64,000 nucleotides of DNA from Azospira sp. I13 (GCF_003112695.1 NZ_BFBP01000003.1:264278-328277); one strand, 5' to 3'. Counted from the first letter of the stretch, positions 1-8,868 are shown. Notes: generated by a model from the sequence alone, not told the origin. Made by a program: numbers and translations.

Positions 1-1
1 G

Positions 2-88
2 GGTGGTGACAAGGGGAGCAGGGTGAGCATCAACTACGGCCTCACCTCTCTGTGGGTGCTACGTCTGTGGAATATGCCCAAGCAATGA
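2..88 (+). CDS. 3' end of an unidentified gene (partial)
   Basis: An open frame enters from the left edge and stops at TGA 86-88. Only about 28 C-terminal residues are visible, ending LWNMPKQ. A strong hairpin terminator follows immediately, which supports a genuine gene end. The fragment is too short for me to assign a family. Confidence 0.5.
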   Translation, partial: GGDKGSRVSINYGLTSLWVLRLWNMPKQ

Positions 89-120
89 CAAAGGCAGCGG
101 CTCAGGCCGCTGCCTTTGTT
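88..120. terminator. Bidirectional rho-independent terminator
   Basis: A perfect stem of about 14 bp (ACAAAGGCAGCGGC and its complement) encloses a TCAG loop. It has an A-run on one side and a T-rich tract on the other, so it can end transcripts from both strands. It lies between the convergent ends of the partial gene and the metallo-hydrolase gene. Confidence 0.85.
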
Positions 121-142
121 TGGGAATGTGCCCGATGCCGTA

Positions 143-1123
143 TCAGGGCTTGGCGGGCAGGGGGCTGAACTCCACCGGCACCCAGGCGTAGCTGCCCTTG
201 CCTTCGGCGCGCACGTGGCCGATGCCGGGGAAGGGCAGGTGCATGCCGGCCACCAGCACCTTGCTGGCAGCAGCTTCCTTCATCAGGGCCTTGCGGGTGG
301 CGATGGCCTGCTTCTGGTCCACATCGAATTCGATGGACACGCCGGGCTTGGCGAACTGCACGGCGTGGGCGTGCACCAGGTCGCCCCAGATGATCAGCTT
401 CTGGCCGGCGGATTCCACGGCAAAAGCGGTGTGGCCCGGGGTGTGGCCGTGGGCCTGCACCGCCTTGATGCCGGGCACCACTTCGCTGTTGGGGGCGAAG
501 GTGGCCCACTGGCCCTTGGCGATGTAGGGCGCAGCGCTTTCCCGGGAGAGCTTGAAGAAGGGCTGCATGCCTTCCGGCGCGGCGGCGGCCACCTTTTCGG
601 AGAGCCAGAAGTCGTGGTCGGCCTGGGCGGCGTAGACCTTGGCCTTGGGGAAGATGGGCTGGCCGTTGGCGTCGTTGAGGCCGCCCATGTGGTCGGCGTG
701 CAGGTGGGTCAGCACCACCGTATCCACCTGCTCCAGGCTGTAGCCGGCGGCCTTCAGGTTGGCGGCGATGTTGCCCAGGGTGGGGCCGAAGAGCTTGGCA
801 GCGCCGGTATCCACCAGCACCAGGTGCTTGCCGGTGTTGATCAGGTAGGCATTCACCGCCGTCTGCATTTTCGGGTTGCCGACGAACATGCGGGCCAGCA
901 GGGCGTTCAGGTCCTGGGGCTGGGCATTCTTCAGCAGCTTGGTTTCCAGCTGAATGGCGCCGTCGAAGAGGGCGGTCACTTCGAAGTCGCCCAGTTGGGT
1001 GCGGTAGTAGCCGGGCACCTGGGTCTGTACCTGGGGTGCTTCCGCCTGGGCCAGGGGCGGCAGGAACAGGCTGGCGGCGGAAAGGGCGGTGAATACGGCA
1101 AATACGGAACGGCGCAGTCGCAT
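143..1123 (-). CDS. Exported metallo-beta-lactamase-fold hydrolase
   Basis: The 326-residue product begins with a signal peptide (MRLRRSVFAV then a hydrophobic stretch ending near AQA, residue 27), so it probably acts in the periplasm. The metal-binding signature HLHADH is present, with H140, H142, D144 and H145. Further conserved blocks are DTG at 105-107, a GHTPGHT motif and a WGD motif before the last metal ligand. This fits the MBL-fold hydrolases of the lactonase/glyoxalase type; the substrate cannot be told. It is a single gene divergent from the MerR operon, with a good ribosome site (GGAGAG) before its ATG. Confidence 0.85.
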   Translation of the reverse strand: MRLRRSVFAVFTALSAASLFLPPLAQAEAPQVQTQVPGYYRTQLGDFEVTALFDGAIQLETKLLKNAQPQDLNALLARMFVGNPKMQTAVNAYLINTGKHLVLVDTGAAKLFGPTLGNIAANLKAAGYSLEQVDTVVLTHLHADHMGGLNDANGQPIFPKAKVYAAQADHDFWLSEKVAAAAPEGMQPFFKLSRESAAPYIAKGQWATFAPNSEVVPGIKAVQAHGHTPGHTAFAVESAGQKLIIWGDLVHAHAVQFAKPGVSIEFDVDQKQAIATRKALMKEAAASKVLVAGMHLPFPGIGHVRAEGKGSYAWVPVEFSPLPAKP

Positions 1124-1238
1124 GGGGAAGCTCTCCTGTTATGGGTTCGGAGTGATGGGAGAAGGAGGGGAGTGTAGCCTATGACACGGGGCTGGTCGCA
1201 AGGGCAGCCGCTTCTCCTTTTGAACCTTGTTTTCACCC

Positions 1239-1269
1239 TTGACCTGGAGTGCGCTCCAGCTTTTAGGAT
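1239..1269 (+). promoter_or_regulatory. MerR-type promoter with 19-bp spacer and operator palindrome
   Basis: TTGACC (1239-1244) and TAGGAT (1264-1269) are separated by 19 bp, the long spacer typical of MerR-regulated promoters. The spacer carries the dyad CTGGAG-TGCG-CTCCAG (1244-1259). The MerR gene starts immediately downstream, so this is most likely an autoregulated promoter. Transcription would begin within a few bases of the ATG at 1277, giving a leaderless or nearly leaderless mRNA. Confidence 0.75.
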
Positions 1270-1276
1270 GCCTGCC

Positions 1277-1723
1277 ATGAAGCCTTATCTCTCCATCCAG
1301 GAGGCCGCCGCCAGCACCGGCCTGAGCCCCGACACCCTGCGCTACTACGAGCGCATCGGCCTCATCGGCGCGGTGCCCCGGGGGCCGGGGGGCCAGCGCC
1401 GCTATGTGCCGGATGACATGGCCTGGCTGGCCTTCCTGCTGCGCCTGCGCAGTACCGGTATGCCGGTGCGGCAGATGCAGGCGTTTGCCGAACTGCGCCG
1501 CCAGGGCGAGGCCACGGCCGGCGCCCGCCGGGCCTTGCTGCAAGCCCACCTGGATGGCCTGCGGCAGAACATCCGCCAACTGGAGGAGACGGCAACGGTG
1601 CTGGCCGACAAGATCGACCACTACCGTCAGCTGGAGGCTTCATGCCCTACATCCAAGGCAAAAGGAGCCAACCATGCAAAACGATCGATATGCCCGAGGT
1701 CTGGAAAAACTCAAGGAAATTGA
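1277..1723 (+). CDS. MerR-family transcriptional regulator
   Basis: A 148-residue regulator. The N-terminal winged helix-turn-helix reads [20 protein letters not shown], followed by YERIGLI, the hallmark of the family. A dimerisation coiled coil follows to about residue 125. I chose the ATG at 1277 because upstream in-frame starts would place an uncharacteristic leader before the HTH and lie inside or upstream of the MerR-type promoter; 1268 is an alternative. No cysteine cluster typical of metal sensors is visible, so an aldehyde or redox sensor of the AdhR/NmlR kind is a guess. The 3' end overlaps the next gene by 50 bp. Confidence 0.85.
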   Translation: MKPYLSIQEAAASTGLSPDTLRYYERIGLIGAVPRGPGGQRRYVPDDMAWLAFLLRLRSTGMPVRQMQAFAELRRQGEATAGARRALLQAHLDGLRQNIRQLEETATVLADKIDHYRQLEASCPTSKAKGANHAKRSICPRSGKTQGN

Positions 1724-2048
1724 CGGCCAGGCCGGGGAAAAGGTGGTGGCCAGCCTGGCCGACATCGCCCCGGATTTCGCCCGCTACCTGATTGAATTCC
1801 CCTTCGGGGACATCTACAGCCGCCCGGGCCTGGACCTGCGCTCCAGGGAGATCGCCGTGGTGGCCGCCCTGACGGCCCTGGGCAATGCCACGCCGCAGTT
1901 GAAGGTGCATATCCACGGCGCCCTCAACGTCGGTGTGAGTCGGGAAGAGGTGGTGGAAACCATCATGCAGATGGCCGTCTATGCTGGCTTCCCGGCCGCC
2001 CTCAATGGCCTGTTTGCCGCCAAGGAGGTGTTTGCCGAAGCTGGGTGA
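1674..2048 (+). CDS. Carboxymuconolactone decarboxylase family protein
   Basis: A 124-residue protein of the CMD/AhpD-like fold. The core [12 protein letters not shown], followed by the [19 protein letters not shown] block and a YAGFPAA motif, is typical of small gamma-carboxymuconolactone decarboxylase relatives. It lacks the CxxC of AhpD peroxidase partners, so redox activity is not supported. The ATG at 1674 has an AAAGGAG ribosome site. The gene overlaps the end of the MerR gene and is probably its regulatory target and co-transcribed partner. Confidence 0.85.
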   Translation: MQNDRYARGLEKLKEIDGQAGEKVVASLADIAPDFARYLIEFPFGDIYSRPGLDLRSREIAVVAALTALGNATPQLKVHIHGALNVGVSREEVVETIMQMAVYAGFPAALNGLFAAKEVFAEAG

Positions 2049-2167
2049 GGGCGGGGGCCGCCATAGGGGAGGTGCCATGAGATGGTGATGGGCGAGGGGC
2101 GCGGATTCTCTTCGGTTCCCCGCCTTGCCGCAGCGCAGGCGGTTGGGGTAGGGTGCCGGAATTGCTC

Positions 2168-2893
2168 ATGTCATGGAATCGGATGATGTTTTGCCGCCCC
2201 TTTGATCCGTCCGTTCGCGTCGCCTTGTTGCTGCTCAATACCTGGTCCTTTTTTACCGGCCTGGCCGCCTTTTTCCTCTATTGGGTGCTTTCCCTGGCGG
2301 GCACCGCGGTCATGGATGATGGCATGGCGGCCGATATCGCGCAGTTGAGCGATGTTGGCATCTTGCGACAGTTGGCGCTCGCTTTGCTGAATGCAGCGGT
2401 TGATTTCCGCCAGAGCGGAATCACCCTGGCAGTCTGGGGCCTGTCCCTGCTTTTGCTCTCGAGTGGCCTGTCCCTGCTGCTGCTGTTGCGGGAAATGCGC
2501 CGGCCAACGCAGTCTGGGGAAGCGGAGACGACGAACACCAGAAGCGGCTTCGTGGCTGACTTGCTGCTGGGGCGCCTGCCGTTGTGGAAGGCCTTCTGGC
2601 TTGTCTATGTTCCAGAACCCTTCCTCGCCGGCCTTTCCACCCAGGTTCTCATTGGGAACCTGGACGGAAAGACTCAGCTGCTACTGTCCATGTTCATGTT
2701 GCCCATGACCATCGGCTTGCTGTGGACCTTGCTCCTGAGCGTGACGGTCCTGGTCTGGCGTTGCAGTGACAATACGGCCCGACCGGTTTGGGGCAAGGTG
2801 GCGCGGGTGGTCTTGGTACTGGCCATTGCCGTGCCACTGCTGCTGTTCCTAATCCGTATGCTGCCCTTTTTGGGGCAGATTTCCCGTAGCTGA
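2168..2893 (+). CDS. Hypothetical integral membrane protein
   Basis: About 241 residues. I do not recognise the family. There are four to five likely membrane segments: near the N-terminus (VALLLLNTWSFFTGLAAFFL), a leucine-rich pair around residues 80-110, one around 170-200 (LSMFMLPMTIGLLWTLLL) and one at the C-terminus. Start choice is uncertain (GTG 2153, ATG 2168 or ATG 2183), with no strong ribosome site. Its end lies 6 bp from the convergent LysR gene. Confidence 0.6.
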   Translation: MSWNRMMFCRPFDPSVRVALLLLNTWSFFTGLAAFFLYWVLSLAGTAVMDDGMAADIAQLSDVGILRQLALALLNAAVDFRQSGITLAVWGLSLLLLSSGLSLLLLLREMRRPTQSGEAETTNTRSGFVADLLLGRLPLWKAFWLVYVPEPFLAGLSTQVLIGNLDGKTQLLLSMFMLPMTIGLLWTLLLSVTVLVWRCSDNTARPVWGKVARVVLVLAIAVPLLLFLIRMLPFLGQISRS

Positions 2894-2899
2894 ATCGGG

Positions 2900-3799
2900 C
2901 TAGTTCTCCCACGGTGCCTGTTCAAAGGCCGTAGCGAGGAAATTGACCAGGGCCCGCACCTTGCCGGAAAGGTGCTTGCGCGAGGGATACACCGCGTAGA
3001 TGCCCAGTTCCCGGGGCTGGTATTGGCTCAGGATGGGCACCAGGCGACCGGCGGCCAAATCCTGATAAACGAGAAAGTTGGGTTGGAAGACGATGCCCTG
3101 GTGGTCCAGGGCGGCGGCCCGGCAGGTGTCGCCGTTGTTGGCGTGGAAGCGGGGTTTCAGGTTGACGCTTTCCAGGCCCGTCGGGCCCTGGAGTTCCAGG
3201 GTGTCGCCGGTGGGGGAATAGCTGTAGCCGATGAACTGGTGGTCGGTCAGGTCGGCCAGGCTGCGGGGGGCGCCGTGGGCGGCCAGATATTGGGGCGAGG
3301 CGCAGAGCAGGATGCGGGTGCTGGCCAGCCGGCGGGAAACCAGGGAGGAATCGGGCATGCGGGTGATGCGCACCGCCAGGTCGAAGCCTTCTTCCACCAG
3401 ATCCACCACCCGGTCGTTGAGGCTCACATCCAGCATTACCTCCGGGTGGGTGGCCAGGAAGGCGCCCCAGAGCGGGGCCAGATGCTGCACGCCGAAGGAG
3501 AGGGGGGCATTCACCTTGAGCCGCCCCACGGCCTGGGCCGAGGTGAGGCCCACGGCGCTGTCGGCGTCTTCCAGTTCCTCGAGAATCTGGCGGCTGCGCT
3601 CCAGGTAGAGCTGGCCGGCCTCGGTGAGGGAAAGACGGCGGGTGGTTCGGTGCAGCAAGCGGGCGCCGAGGCGGCTTTCCAGGTCCTGCACCAGGCGGGA
3701 AACCGCCGCCTTGGAACTGCCCAGCAGGTCCGCTGCCTTGACGAAGCTGCCCGTATCCACCACGGCAACGAAGGCTTCCATTTCGCGGAATCGATCCAT
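2900..3799 (-). CDS. LysR-family transcriptional regulator
   Basis: A 299-residue LTTR. The N-terminal winged HTH (MDRFREMEAFVAVVDTGSF, then the AADLLGSSKAAVSRLVQDLE recognition region) is followed by a periplasmic-binding-like effector domain from about residue 90. Subfamily features resemble the DsdC/AaeR-like regulators of quinone or aromatic stress. It is divergent from the dioxygenase/cytochrome b561/YceI operon and probably controls it from the 120-bp AT-rich gap at 3800-3919. The ATG at 3799 is preferred over an upstream GTG at 3808. Confidence 0.85.
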   Translation of the reverse strand: MDRFREMEAFVAVVDTGSFVKAADLLGSSKAAVSRLVQDLESRLGARLLHRTTRRLSLTEAGQLYLERSRQILEELEDADSAVGLTSAQAVGRLKVNAPLSFGVQHLAPLWGAFLATHPEVMLDVSLNDRVVDLVEEGFDLAVRITRMPDSSLVSRRLASTRILLCASPQYLAAHGAPRSLADLTDHQFIGYSYSPTGDTLELQGPTGLESVNLKPRFHANNGDTCRAAALDHQGIVFQPNFLVYQDLAAGRLVPILSQYQPRELGIYAVYPSRKHLSGKVRALVNFLATAFEQAPWEN

Positions 3800-3919
3800 T
3801 TGTTCCACTTTTCGAAACAGTTAGTCATTCGATTCTATATTTATCTACAAGCGTCGGTCTAATAAAGTGCATTCCATCGCGGAGCCATCGGGCTCCCGGA
3901 TTTGTGAAGGACCATCGCC

Positions 3920-4744
3920 ATGCTGCCCAGCCTGTTCATTTCCCACGGTGCCCCCACCTTCGCCCTCGAGCCGGGGGAGATCGGTGCCCGCCTGACGGCC
4001 CTCGGCCGGGAACTGCCCAAGCCCCGGGCCGTGGTGGTGATTTCTCCCCACTGGATCACCGCCGGCCTGGAGGTGGCCACCAGCCCCCAGCCGCAAACCA
4101 TCCACGACTTCGGTGGCTTTCCCGAAGCCCTCTACCGCCTGGAATATCCGGCGGCAGGTTCCCCCGCGGTGGCGGCGGAAGTGGTGGAAGCCCTGGCCCA
4201 GGCCGGCTTTCCCGCCCGCAGCAATCCCCACCGGGGGCTGGACCATGGTGCCTGGGTGCCCCTGATGCACCTGTATCCAAAGGCCGACGTGCCGGTGGTG
4301 CAGCTGTCCCTGCCCATGACCTCTTCCTACCCGGTGCTGCTGGCCCTGGGCCGCGCCCTGGCGCCCCTGCGCCAGGCCGGCATCCTGGTGCTGGCTTCCG
4401 GCAGCATCACCCACAACCTGCACGATTTTCGCCTGGGCAGTGGCGAGGCCGCCTACGCCCGGGAATTCATGGAGTGGGTGGCGCAGACCCTGGCCGCCGG
4501 TGACACCGAGGCACTGCTGGACCTGCGTCGCCGCGCGCCCCATGCCCAGCGGGCCCATCCGACGGACGAGCACCTGCAGCCCCTGTTGATCGCCCTTGGT
4601 GCTGCCGGCGACGACGGCCATCAGGTGCAACGTCTGGACGGCGGCATCGTCTACGGCGTCATCGGCATGGATGCCTACCTGTTCGGCCAGACCGGCTTTG
4701 CCGCCCTTCCTGCCGCCGCTGCCCGCGAAACCGCCACCGTCTGA
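3920..4744 (+). CDS. Class III extradiol dioxygenase (LigB / DODA-YgiD type)
   Basis: A 274-residue protein similar to E. coli YgiD (4,5-DOPA extradiol dioxygenase family). Metal-ligand motifs are visible: SHGAPT with H9, SPHW near residue 45, GLDHGAW near residue 117, plus the C-terminal HPTDEHLQPL block typical of YgiD relatives. It would open an aromatic ring between or beside hydroxyls using Fe or Zn. It is the first gene of an operon with cytochrome b561 and two YceI genes, a combination that suggests handling of aromatic or quinone compounds, though the natural substrate is unknown. Confidence 0.85.
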   Translation: MLPSLFISHGAPTFALEPGEIGARLTALGRELPKPRAVVVISPHWITAGLEVATSPQPQTIHDFGGFPEALYRLEYPAAGSPAVAAEVVEALAQAGFPARSNPHRGLDHGAWVPLMHLYPKADVPVVQLSLPMTSSYPVLLALGRALAPLRQAGILVLASGSITHNLHDFRLGSGEAAYAREFMEWVAQTLAAGDTEALLDLRRRAPHAQRAHPTDEHLQPLLIALGAAGDDGHQVQRLDGGIVYGVIGMDAYLFGQTGFAALPAAAARETATV

Positions 4745-4757
4745 CAAGGAGAAAAAA

Positions 4758-5291
4758 ATGCGCCAGACCTCCCGCTACACCCCCACCGCCCGGGCCCTGC
4801 ACTGGCTGATGGCCCTTGGCATGATCGGCACCTTTGCCGTGGGCATCTACATGCACGACCTACCCCTGTCGCCCCAGAAGTTGCAGATCTACTCCTGGCA
4901 CAAGTGGGCCGGCGTCACCCTGTTCCTGCTGCTTCTGGCCCGCCTGGCCTGGCGCATTACCCACCAGCCGCCGGCCCCGGTGGCCATGCCGGCCTGGCAG
5001 AAGGCAGCGGCGGAGGGCGTACATCACCTGCTCTACCTGCTGATGCTGGCCATTCCCCTTTCCGGCTGGCTGATGAGTTCCGCCAAGGGCTTCCAGACCG
5101 TCTACTTCGGCGTGCTGCCCATTCCCGACCTCATCGGCAAGAACCCGGAACTGGGCGAGCTGCTGAAGACCGCCCACATGGGCCTCAACTTCTTCATGAT
5201 CGCCCTGGTGGCCGCCCACGCCGCCGCTGCCGTGAAGCACCACTTCATCGACAAGGACGACACCCTGCGGCGCATGTTGCCGGGTCGCTAA
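4758..5291 (+). CDS. Cytochrome b561
   Basis: A 177-residue, four-helix membrane cytochrome. Conserved histidines that would hold two b hemes occur in ALHWLMALG, YSWHKWAGV, VHHLLYLLML and TAHMGLNF. Family members move electrons between the quinone pool and periplasmic acceptors. The ATG at 4758 has an AAGGAG site 6 bp upstream and follows the dioxygenase by 13 bp, so they are one transcript. Pairing with YceI proteins, which bind isoprenoid quinones, is common in proteobacteria. Confidence 0.9.
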   Translation: MRQTSRYTPTARALHWLMALGMIGTFAVGIYMHDLPLSPQKLQIYSWHKWAGVTLFLLLLARLAWRITHQPPAPVAMPAWQKAAAEGVHHLLYLLMLAIPLSGWLMSSAKGFQTVYFGVLPIPDLIGKNPELGELLKTAHMGLNFFMIALVAAHAAAAVKHHFIDKDDTLRRMLPGR

Positions 5292-5399
5292 GCCGCCAAA
5301 CCAGTCAGCCACTCAACCCATCATCCGGCCCCGGCCCAAATTTTCGCCGCCGCCACCTTTCGCCGCTGCCACTTTTCCTACCCCGACGGAGATCCCCAC

Positions 5400-5978
5400 A
5401 TGATCAAGCAAACCCTCAGCGCCGCAGCCCTGGCTGCCGCCTTCATCGCCCTGCCGGCCCAGGCCGTGGAATATGGCACCGTGCAGGTGGAGAAGACCCA
5501 GGTGGCCTTCACCTACAAGCAGATGAACGTGCCCATCGACGGCAAGTTCAAGAAGACCGCCGCCAGCATCGCCTTCGACCCGGCCAAGCCCCAGGCCGCC
5601 AAGGCCACTCTGGAAATCGACCTGGCCAGCATCGACGCCGGTTCCCAGGAGGCCAACGACGAGGTAGCCGGCAAGCTGTGGTTCAACACCAAGGCTTTCC
5701 CCAAGGCCACCTTCGTTTCCAGCGGCGTCAAGGCCCTGGGCAACAACCGCTTCGAAGTGGCGGGCAAGCTGACCATCAAGGGCAAGACCCAGGATGCCAC
5801 CGCCCCCTTCACCTTCAAGCAGGACGGGGCCAATGGCGTCTTCGACGGCACCTTCACCCTGAAGCGGGCCGATTTCGCCATCGGTGAAGGCATGTGGGCC
5901 GATTTCGGCACCGTGGCCAATGAAATCCAGATCAAGTTCCACGTCGTGGCAGCCCCCGCTGCCGCGGCCAAGAAGTAA
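5400..5978 (+). CDS. YceI family periplasmic protein (first of tandem pair)
   Basis: A 192-residue protein with a cleavable signal peptide (cut near AQA-VEYG) and a lipocalin-like YceI domain: FTYKQMNVPIDGKFKK, then ASIDAGSQEANDEVAGKLWF, then FEVAGKLTIKGKT. The family binds polyprenyl/isoprenoid chains in the periplasm. The second YceI gene lies 79 bp downstream; the two mature proteins differ substantially, so this is an old duplication or two separate subfamilies. Confidence 0.9.
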   Translation: MIKQTLSAAALAAAFIALPAQAVEYGTVQVEKTQVAFTYKQMNVPIDGKFKKTAASIAFDPAKPQAAKATLEIDLASIDAGSQEANDEVAGKLWFNTKAFPKATFVSSGVKALGNNRFEVAGKLTIKGKTQDATAPFTFKQDGANGVFDGTFTLKRADFAIGEGMWADFGTVANEIQIKFHVVAAPAAAAKK

Positions 5979-6057
5979 GCCGCACCCCAGCAACACCCCA
6001 ACCCCAACCCCAAAGCGCAAACGCGTAAAAATCAGAAACCTCAACAGGAGATTCACC

Positions 6058-6624
6058 ATGATCAAGCAACTCGTCGCCGTCGCCCTGACCGCCGCTTCCT
6101 TTGCCGCCGCCGCTGCCCCCGAAACCTATGTGATGGACGGTAGCCACACCTATCCGCGCTTCTCCTACAGCCACTTCGGCTACTCCACCCAGCTCTCCCG
6201 CTTCGACAAGACCAGCGGCAAGATCGTCATCGACAAGGCCGCCAAGACCGGCAGCGTGGACGTGGCCATCGACATGAAGTCCGTCAATACCGGCTCCGCC
6301 CTGTTCAACGAGCACATCCAGGGCGAAGACTTTCTGGATACCGCCAAGTACCCCACCGCCACCTACAAATCCACCAAGGTGAATTTTGACGGCGACAAGG
6401 TGGTGTCGGTGGAGGGCAACCTGACCATCAAGGGCGTCACCAAGCCCGTCACCCTGGCCATCACCTCCTTCCAGTGCATGCCCCACCCGATGCTGAAGAA
6501 GGATGCCTGCGGCGCCAACGCCACCGCCGTGATCAAGCGCAGCGAGTTCAACGCCGGCAAGTACGCCCCCTACGTGGGCGACGAAGTAACCCTGACCATC
6601 GCCGTGGAAGCCATCAAGGAGTAA
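6058..6624 (+). CDS. YceI family periplasmic protein (second of tandem pair)
   Basis: A 188-residue protein beginning MIKQLVAVALTAASFAAAAA, with signal peptidase cleavage before APETY. The YceI core is clear: DGSHTYPRFSYSHFGYSTQ, KTGSVDVAIDMKSVNTGSA, then NEHIQGEDFLDTAKYPTATY, and NLTIKGVTKPV. It carries two cysteines (QC and DAC, roughly residues 139 and 149) not seen in the first copy, which could form a disulfide. The ribosome site CAGGAG precedes ATG 6058. It is the last gene of the operon, and a terminator follows about 100 bp later. Confidence 0.92.
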   Translation: MIKQLVAVALTAASFAAAAAPETYVMDGSHTYPRFSYSHFGYSTQLSRFDKTSGKIVIDKAAKTGSVDVAIDMKSVNTGSALFNEHIQGEDFLDTAKYPTATYKSTKVNFDGDKVVSVEGNLTIKGVTKPVTLAITSFQCMPHPMLKKDACGANATAVIKRSEFNAGKYAPYVGDEVTLTIAVEAIKE

Positions 6625-6727
6625 TCGCTACCCCGCGCTTTGTGCGGGGTTCGGCGATTTCTCTCGCTCCGCAGGGCCTGCGGCAGCGGCCCGGCGGCTT
6701 CATTCCGGGCCGCTATCGTCGGCCACC

Positions 6728-6762
6728 GCCCGCCCCGCGCCTTGGCGCTGGGCGGGCTTTTT
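6728..6762 (+). terminator. Rho-independent terminator after the YceI operon
   Basis: An 8-bp GC stem (GCCCGCCC / GGGCGGGC) with an inner GCGC pair precedes TTTTT (6758-6762). A weaker hairpin (CCCCGC / GCGGGG) lies at 6631-6649. The next gene, glrK, begins 27 bp later, separating the two operons. Confidence 0.85.
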
Positions 6763-6788
6763 CTCGATGGGCGTGGGGATTGTTTAGA

Positions 6789-8285
6789 ATGGGCATTCCG
6801 GCTGCGGCCCTTACAGTCATTTCCCTGCGCCCCGTGCTTGCCCGCTTGTCCTCTCTCCTGAGCGCCCGCCTCTATCCCCGCTCTTTCCTCAAGCTGCTGC
6901 TGCTGGCGTTCGGGGCGGCGGCCTTGCCCCTGGTGATCGCTCTGGTGCAGACCGCCCTGGAGGTGGATCTGCTGGTGCAGCAGAGCCGCCAGGCGGTGGG
7001 CCAGACGGCTCAGGCGGCCCGGGCCAGCCGCCAGTTGCTGGAGCAGACCGTGGCCCTAGAACGGGCCGCCCGCCAGTATCTGGTGCTGGGGGACGCCGGC
7101 CTGCTGGCGGATTACGACACCCTGCGCAGCGGCTTCAAGGCCACCTCCAGCGAGCTTTCCCTACTGCCCCTGGACGAAGCCCAGCTCACCGAGCTCAACC
7201 GCACCATCGATACCGAAGCCGCCCTGCACGAGCGCCTGCCGGCCATGTCTGGCGGCAAGACAACCCTGGCCCGGGATTACGCCGACCTCTCGGAACTGGC
7301 CCGGGGCGTGCAACGCATCAGCGATGCCCTGACCGACCGGGAAATGGCGCGCCTTGGCCAGCTCGCCGGGGAGGCGGAACAGCGCCTGTGGAAGCAACTG
7401 CTGGCCATGCTGCTGCTGGGGGCGGGGGTCTTTGCCCTGGCCGCGGCCCTCATTGCCCGTCCGGTGCGGGAGCTGGAGGCCGCCGTGAGCCGCCTGGGAG
7501 GCGGCGATTTCCAGGCCCCGGTGGCCGTGCACGGCCCGGCGGACCTTGAACGCCTGGGGGAGCGCCTGGAATGGTTGCGCCAGGAACTGAACGCCCTGGA
7601 GGCCCAGAAGGCTCGCTTTCTGCGCCATGTCTCCCACGAACTGAAAACTCCCCTTACGGCCCTGCGGGAAGGGGCGGAGCTGCTGGCCGACGGCAGCGTC
7701 GGCAGCCTTTCCGAGGGGCAGCGGGACATCGTGGCCATCCTCCAGGGCAAGAGTCGCCAGCTCCAGGGCATGATCGAAGGGCTGCTCAATGCCCAGCGCG
7801 CCCTGGACGATCTGGGGCGCCTGCAGCGCCAGCCCCTGGACCTGGCCGAAGTGCTGCGCCAGGGGGTGGAGGCCCATGCCCTGGCGGCCCAGGCCCGGGA
7901 TCTGCGTTTTGCCCTGGAATGCCCGTCCCTATTGGTTTCCGGCGATCGGGCCAAGCTCGCCACGGTGGTCGATAACCTGCTCTCCAACGCGGTCAAGTAT
8001 TCCCCTGCCGGTGGTATCATCGCCGTCGCCTTGCAGGCCCGGGGCCGCCAGGCCTGGCTGGAAGTGCGGGACCAGGGGCCCGGTGTGGCCCCCGCCGACC
8101 GGGAACGCATCTTTGACTGGTTCGCCCAGGGCGGCAATCGCCCCCTCATGGCCGGTGTGGCCGGCAGCGGCCTGGGCCTGGCCATCGCCCGGGAACTGGC
8201 CCAGGCCCATGGCGGCCGCCTCGAACTGCTGGCCGAAGGCCCGCCTGGCGCCGCTTTCCGCCTGGTACTGCCCCTGGAACCCTGA
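6789..8285 (+). CDS. glrK: GlrK/QseE-type sensor histidine kinase
   Basis: A 498-residue kinase. TM1 (FLKLLLLAFGAAALPLVIAL, around residues 34-55), a periplasmic helical sensor, TM2 (LLAMLLLGAGVFALAAALIA), HAMP with RPVRELEAAVSRLGGG, then HisKA with phospho-acceptor HVSHELKTPL and an ATPase domain with N-box NLLSNAVKYSP, DQGPGV and GSGLGLAIA. The following lipoprotein and sigma-54 activator give the glrK-qseG-glrR arrangement known from enterobacteria, where it responds to envelope stress. Start at ATG 6789, just after the previous operon's terminator. Confidence 0.88.
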   Translation: MGIPAAALTVISLRPVLARLSSLLSARLYPRSFLKLLLLAFGAAALPLVIALVQTALEVDLLVQQSRQAVGQTAQAARASRQLLEQTVALERAARQYLVLGDAGLLADYDTLRSGFKATSSELSLLPLDEAQLTELNRTIDTEAALHERLPAMSGGKTTLARDYADLSELARGVQRISDALTDREMARLGQLAGEAEQRLWKQLLAMLLLGAGVFALAAALIARPVRELEAAVSRLGGGDFQAPVAVHGPADLERLGERLEWLRQELNALEAQKARFLRHVSHELKTPLTALREGAELLADGSVGSLSEGQRDIVAILQGKSRQLQGMIEGLLNAQRALDDLGRLQRQPLDLAEVLRQGVEAHALAAQARDLRFALECPSLLVSGDRAKLATVVDNLLSNAVKYSPAGGIIAVALQARGRQAWLEVRDQGPGVAPADRERIFDWFAQGGNRPLMAGVAGSGLGLAIARELAQAHGGRLELLAEGPPGAAFRLVLPLEP

Positions 8286-8309
8286 GTCGTCTGCCTCGCT
8301 CCCCATCCC

Positions 8310-8837
8310 ATGACCCACACCTTCTTCCCTGCTGCCATTCGCCGTGTGCTCCTGCGCTTGCTGGTGTTGGGCCTAGGGCTAGGCGTGGCCGCCTGTAGCC
8401 ATGTGCCCGCCGGTTCCGGCGTGGACGATGGCCGCGTCGATCACAGCCGTCTGGTCCTCGATACCCTGGCCCTGGCGCAGAAAACCGCCACAGCCTCCGC
8501 CGAGGAGCAGCGCCGGGAACTGGCCGCCGCCCAGCAGGCCTTCACCCGGGAACGCAGCCTCACTCACCGCCTGCGCCTGGGAACGCTGCTGGCCCTGCCG
8601 CTGCCCAACCTGGAAGACGAGGCCCGGGCGGTGCAGGTGCTGGAACCCGTGGCGGCCCAGGCCGGCCCGGGCAGTCCGGCAAGCCAATTGGCCGCCCTGC
8701 TGCTGGGCCAAGTCAATGACCGCCTCAAGCAGGCCCGCCGCGCCCAGCAGTTGAAGGAACAGCTGGACGAACTGAAGAACATCGAGCGCCAGCTCATCGA
8801 ACGGGGCCGCCGCAGCGCCCCGCCCACCCGCCCCTGA
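8310..8837 (+). CDS. qseG: QseG-like outer membrane lipoprotein
   Basis: A 175-residue lipoprotein. The N-terminal hydrophobic segment ends in the lipobox VAAC (cysteine near residue 29), and the rest is largely helical with a C-terminal charged coiled coil (KEQLDELKNIERQLIERG). Sequence similarity to QseG is not obvious to me. The call rests on its position between glrK and glrR; in E. coli QseG is an outer membrane lipoprotein that modulates the kinase. Confidence 0.65.
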   Translation: MTHTFFPAAIRRVLLRLLVLGLGLGVAACSHVPAGSGVDDGRVDHSRLVLDTLALAQKTATASAEEQRRELAAAQQAFTRERSLTHRLRLGTLLALPLPNLEDEARAVQVLEPVAAQAGPGSPASQLAALLLGQVNDRLKQARRAQQLKEQLDELKNIERQLIERGRRSAPPTRP

Positions 8838-8868
8838 GGGGTGGGGCACGCCCTGCCAAGGAGAGTCT

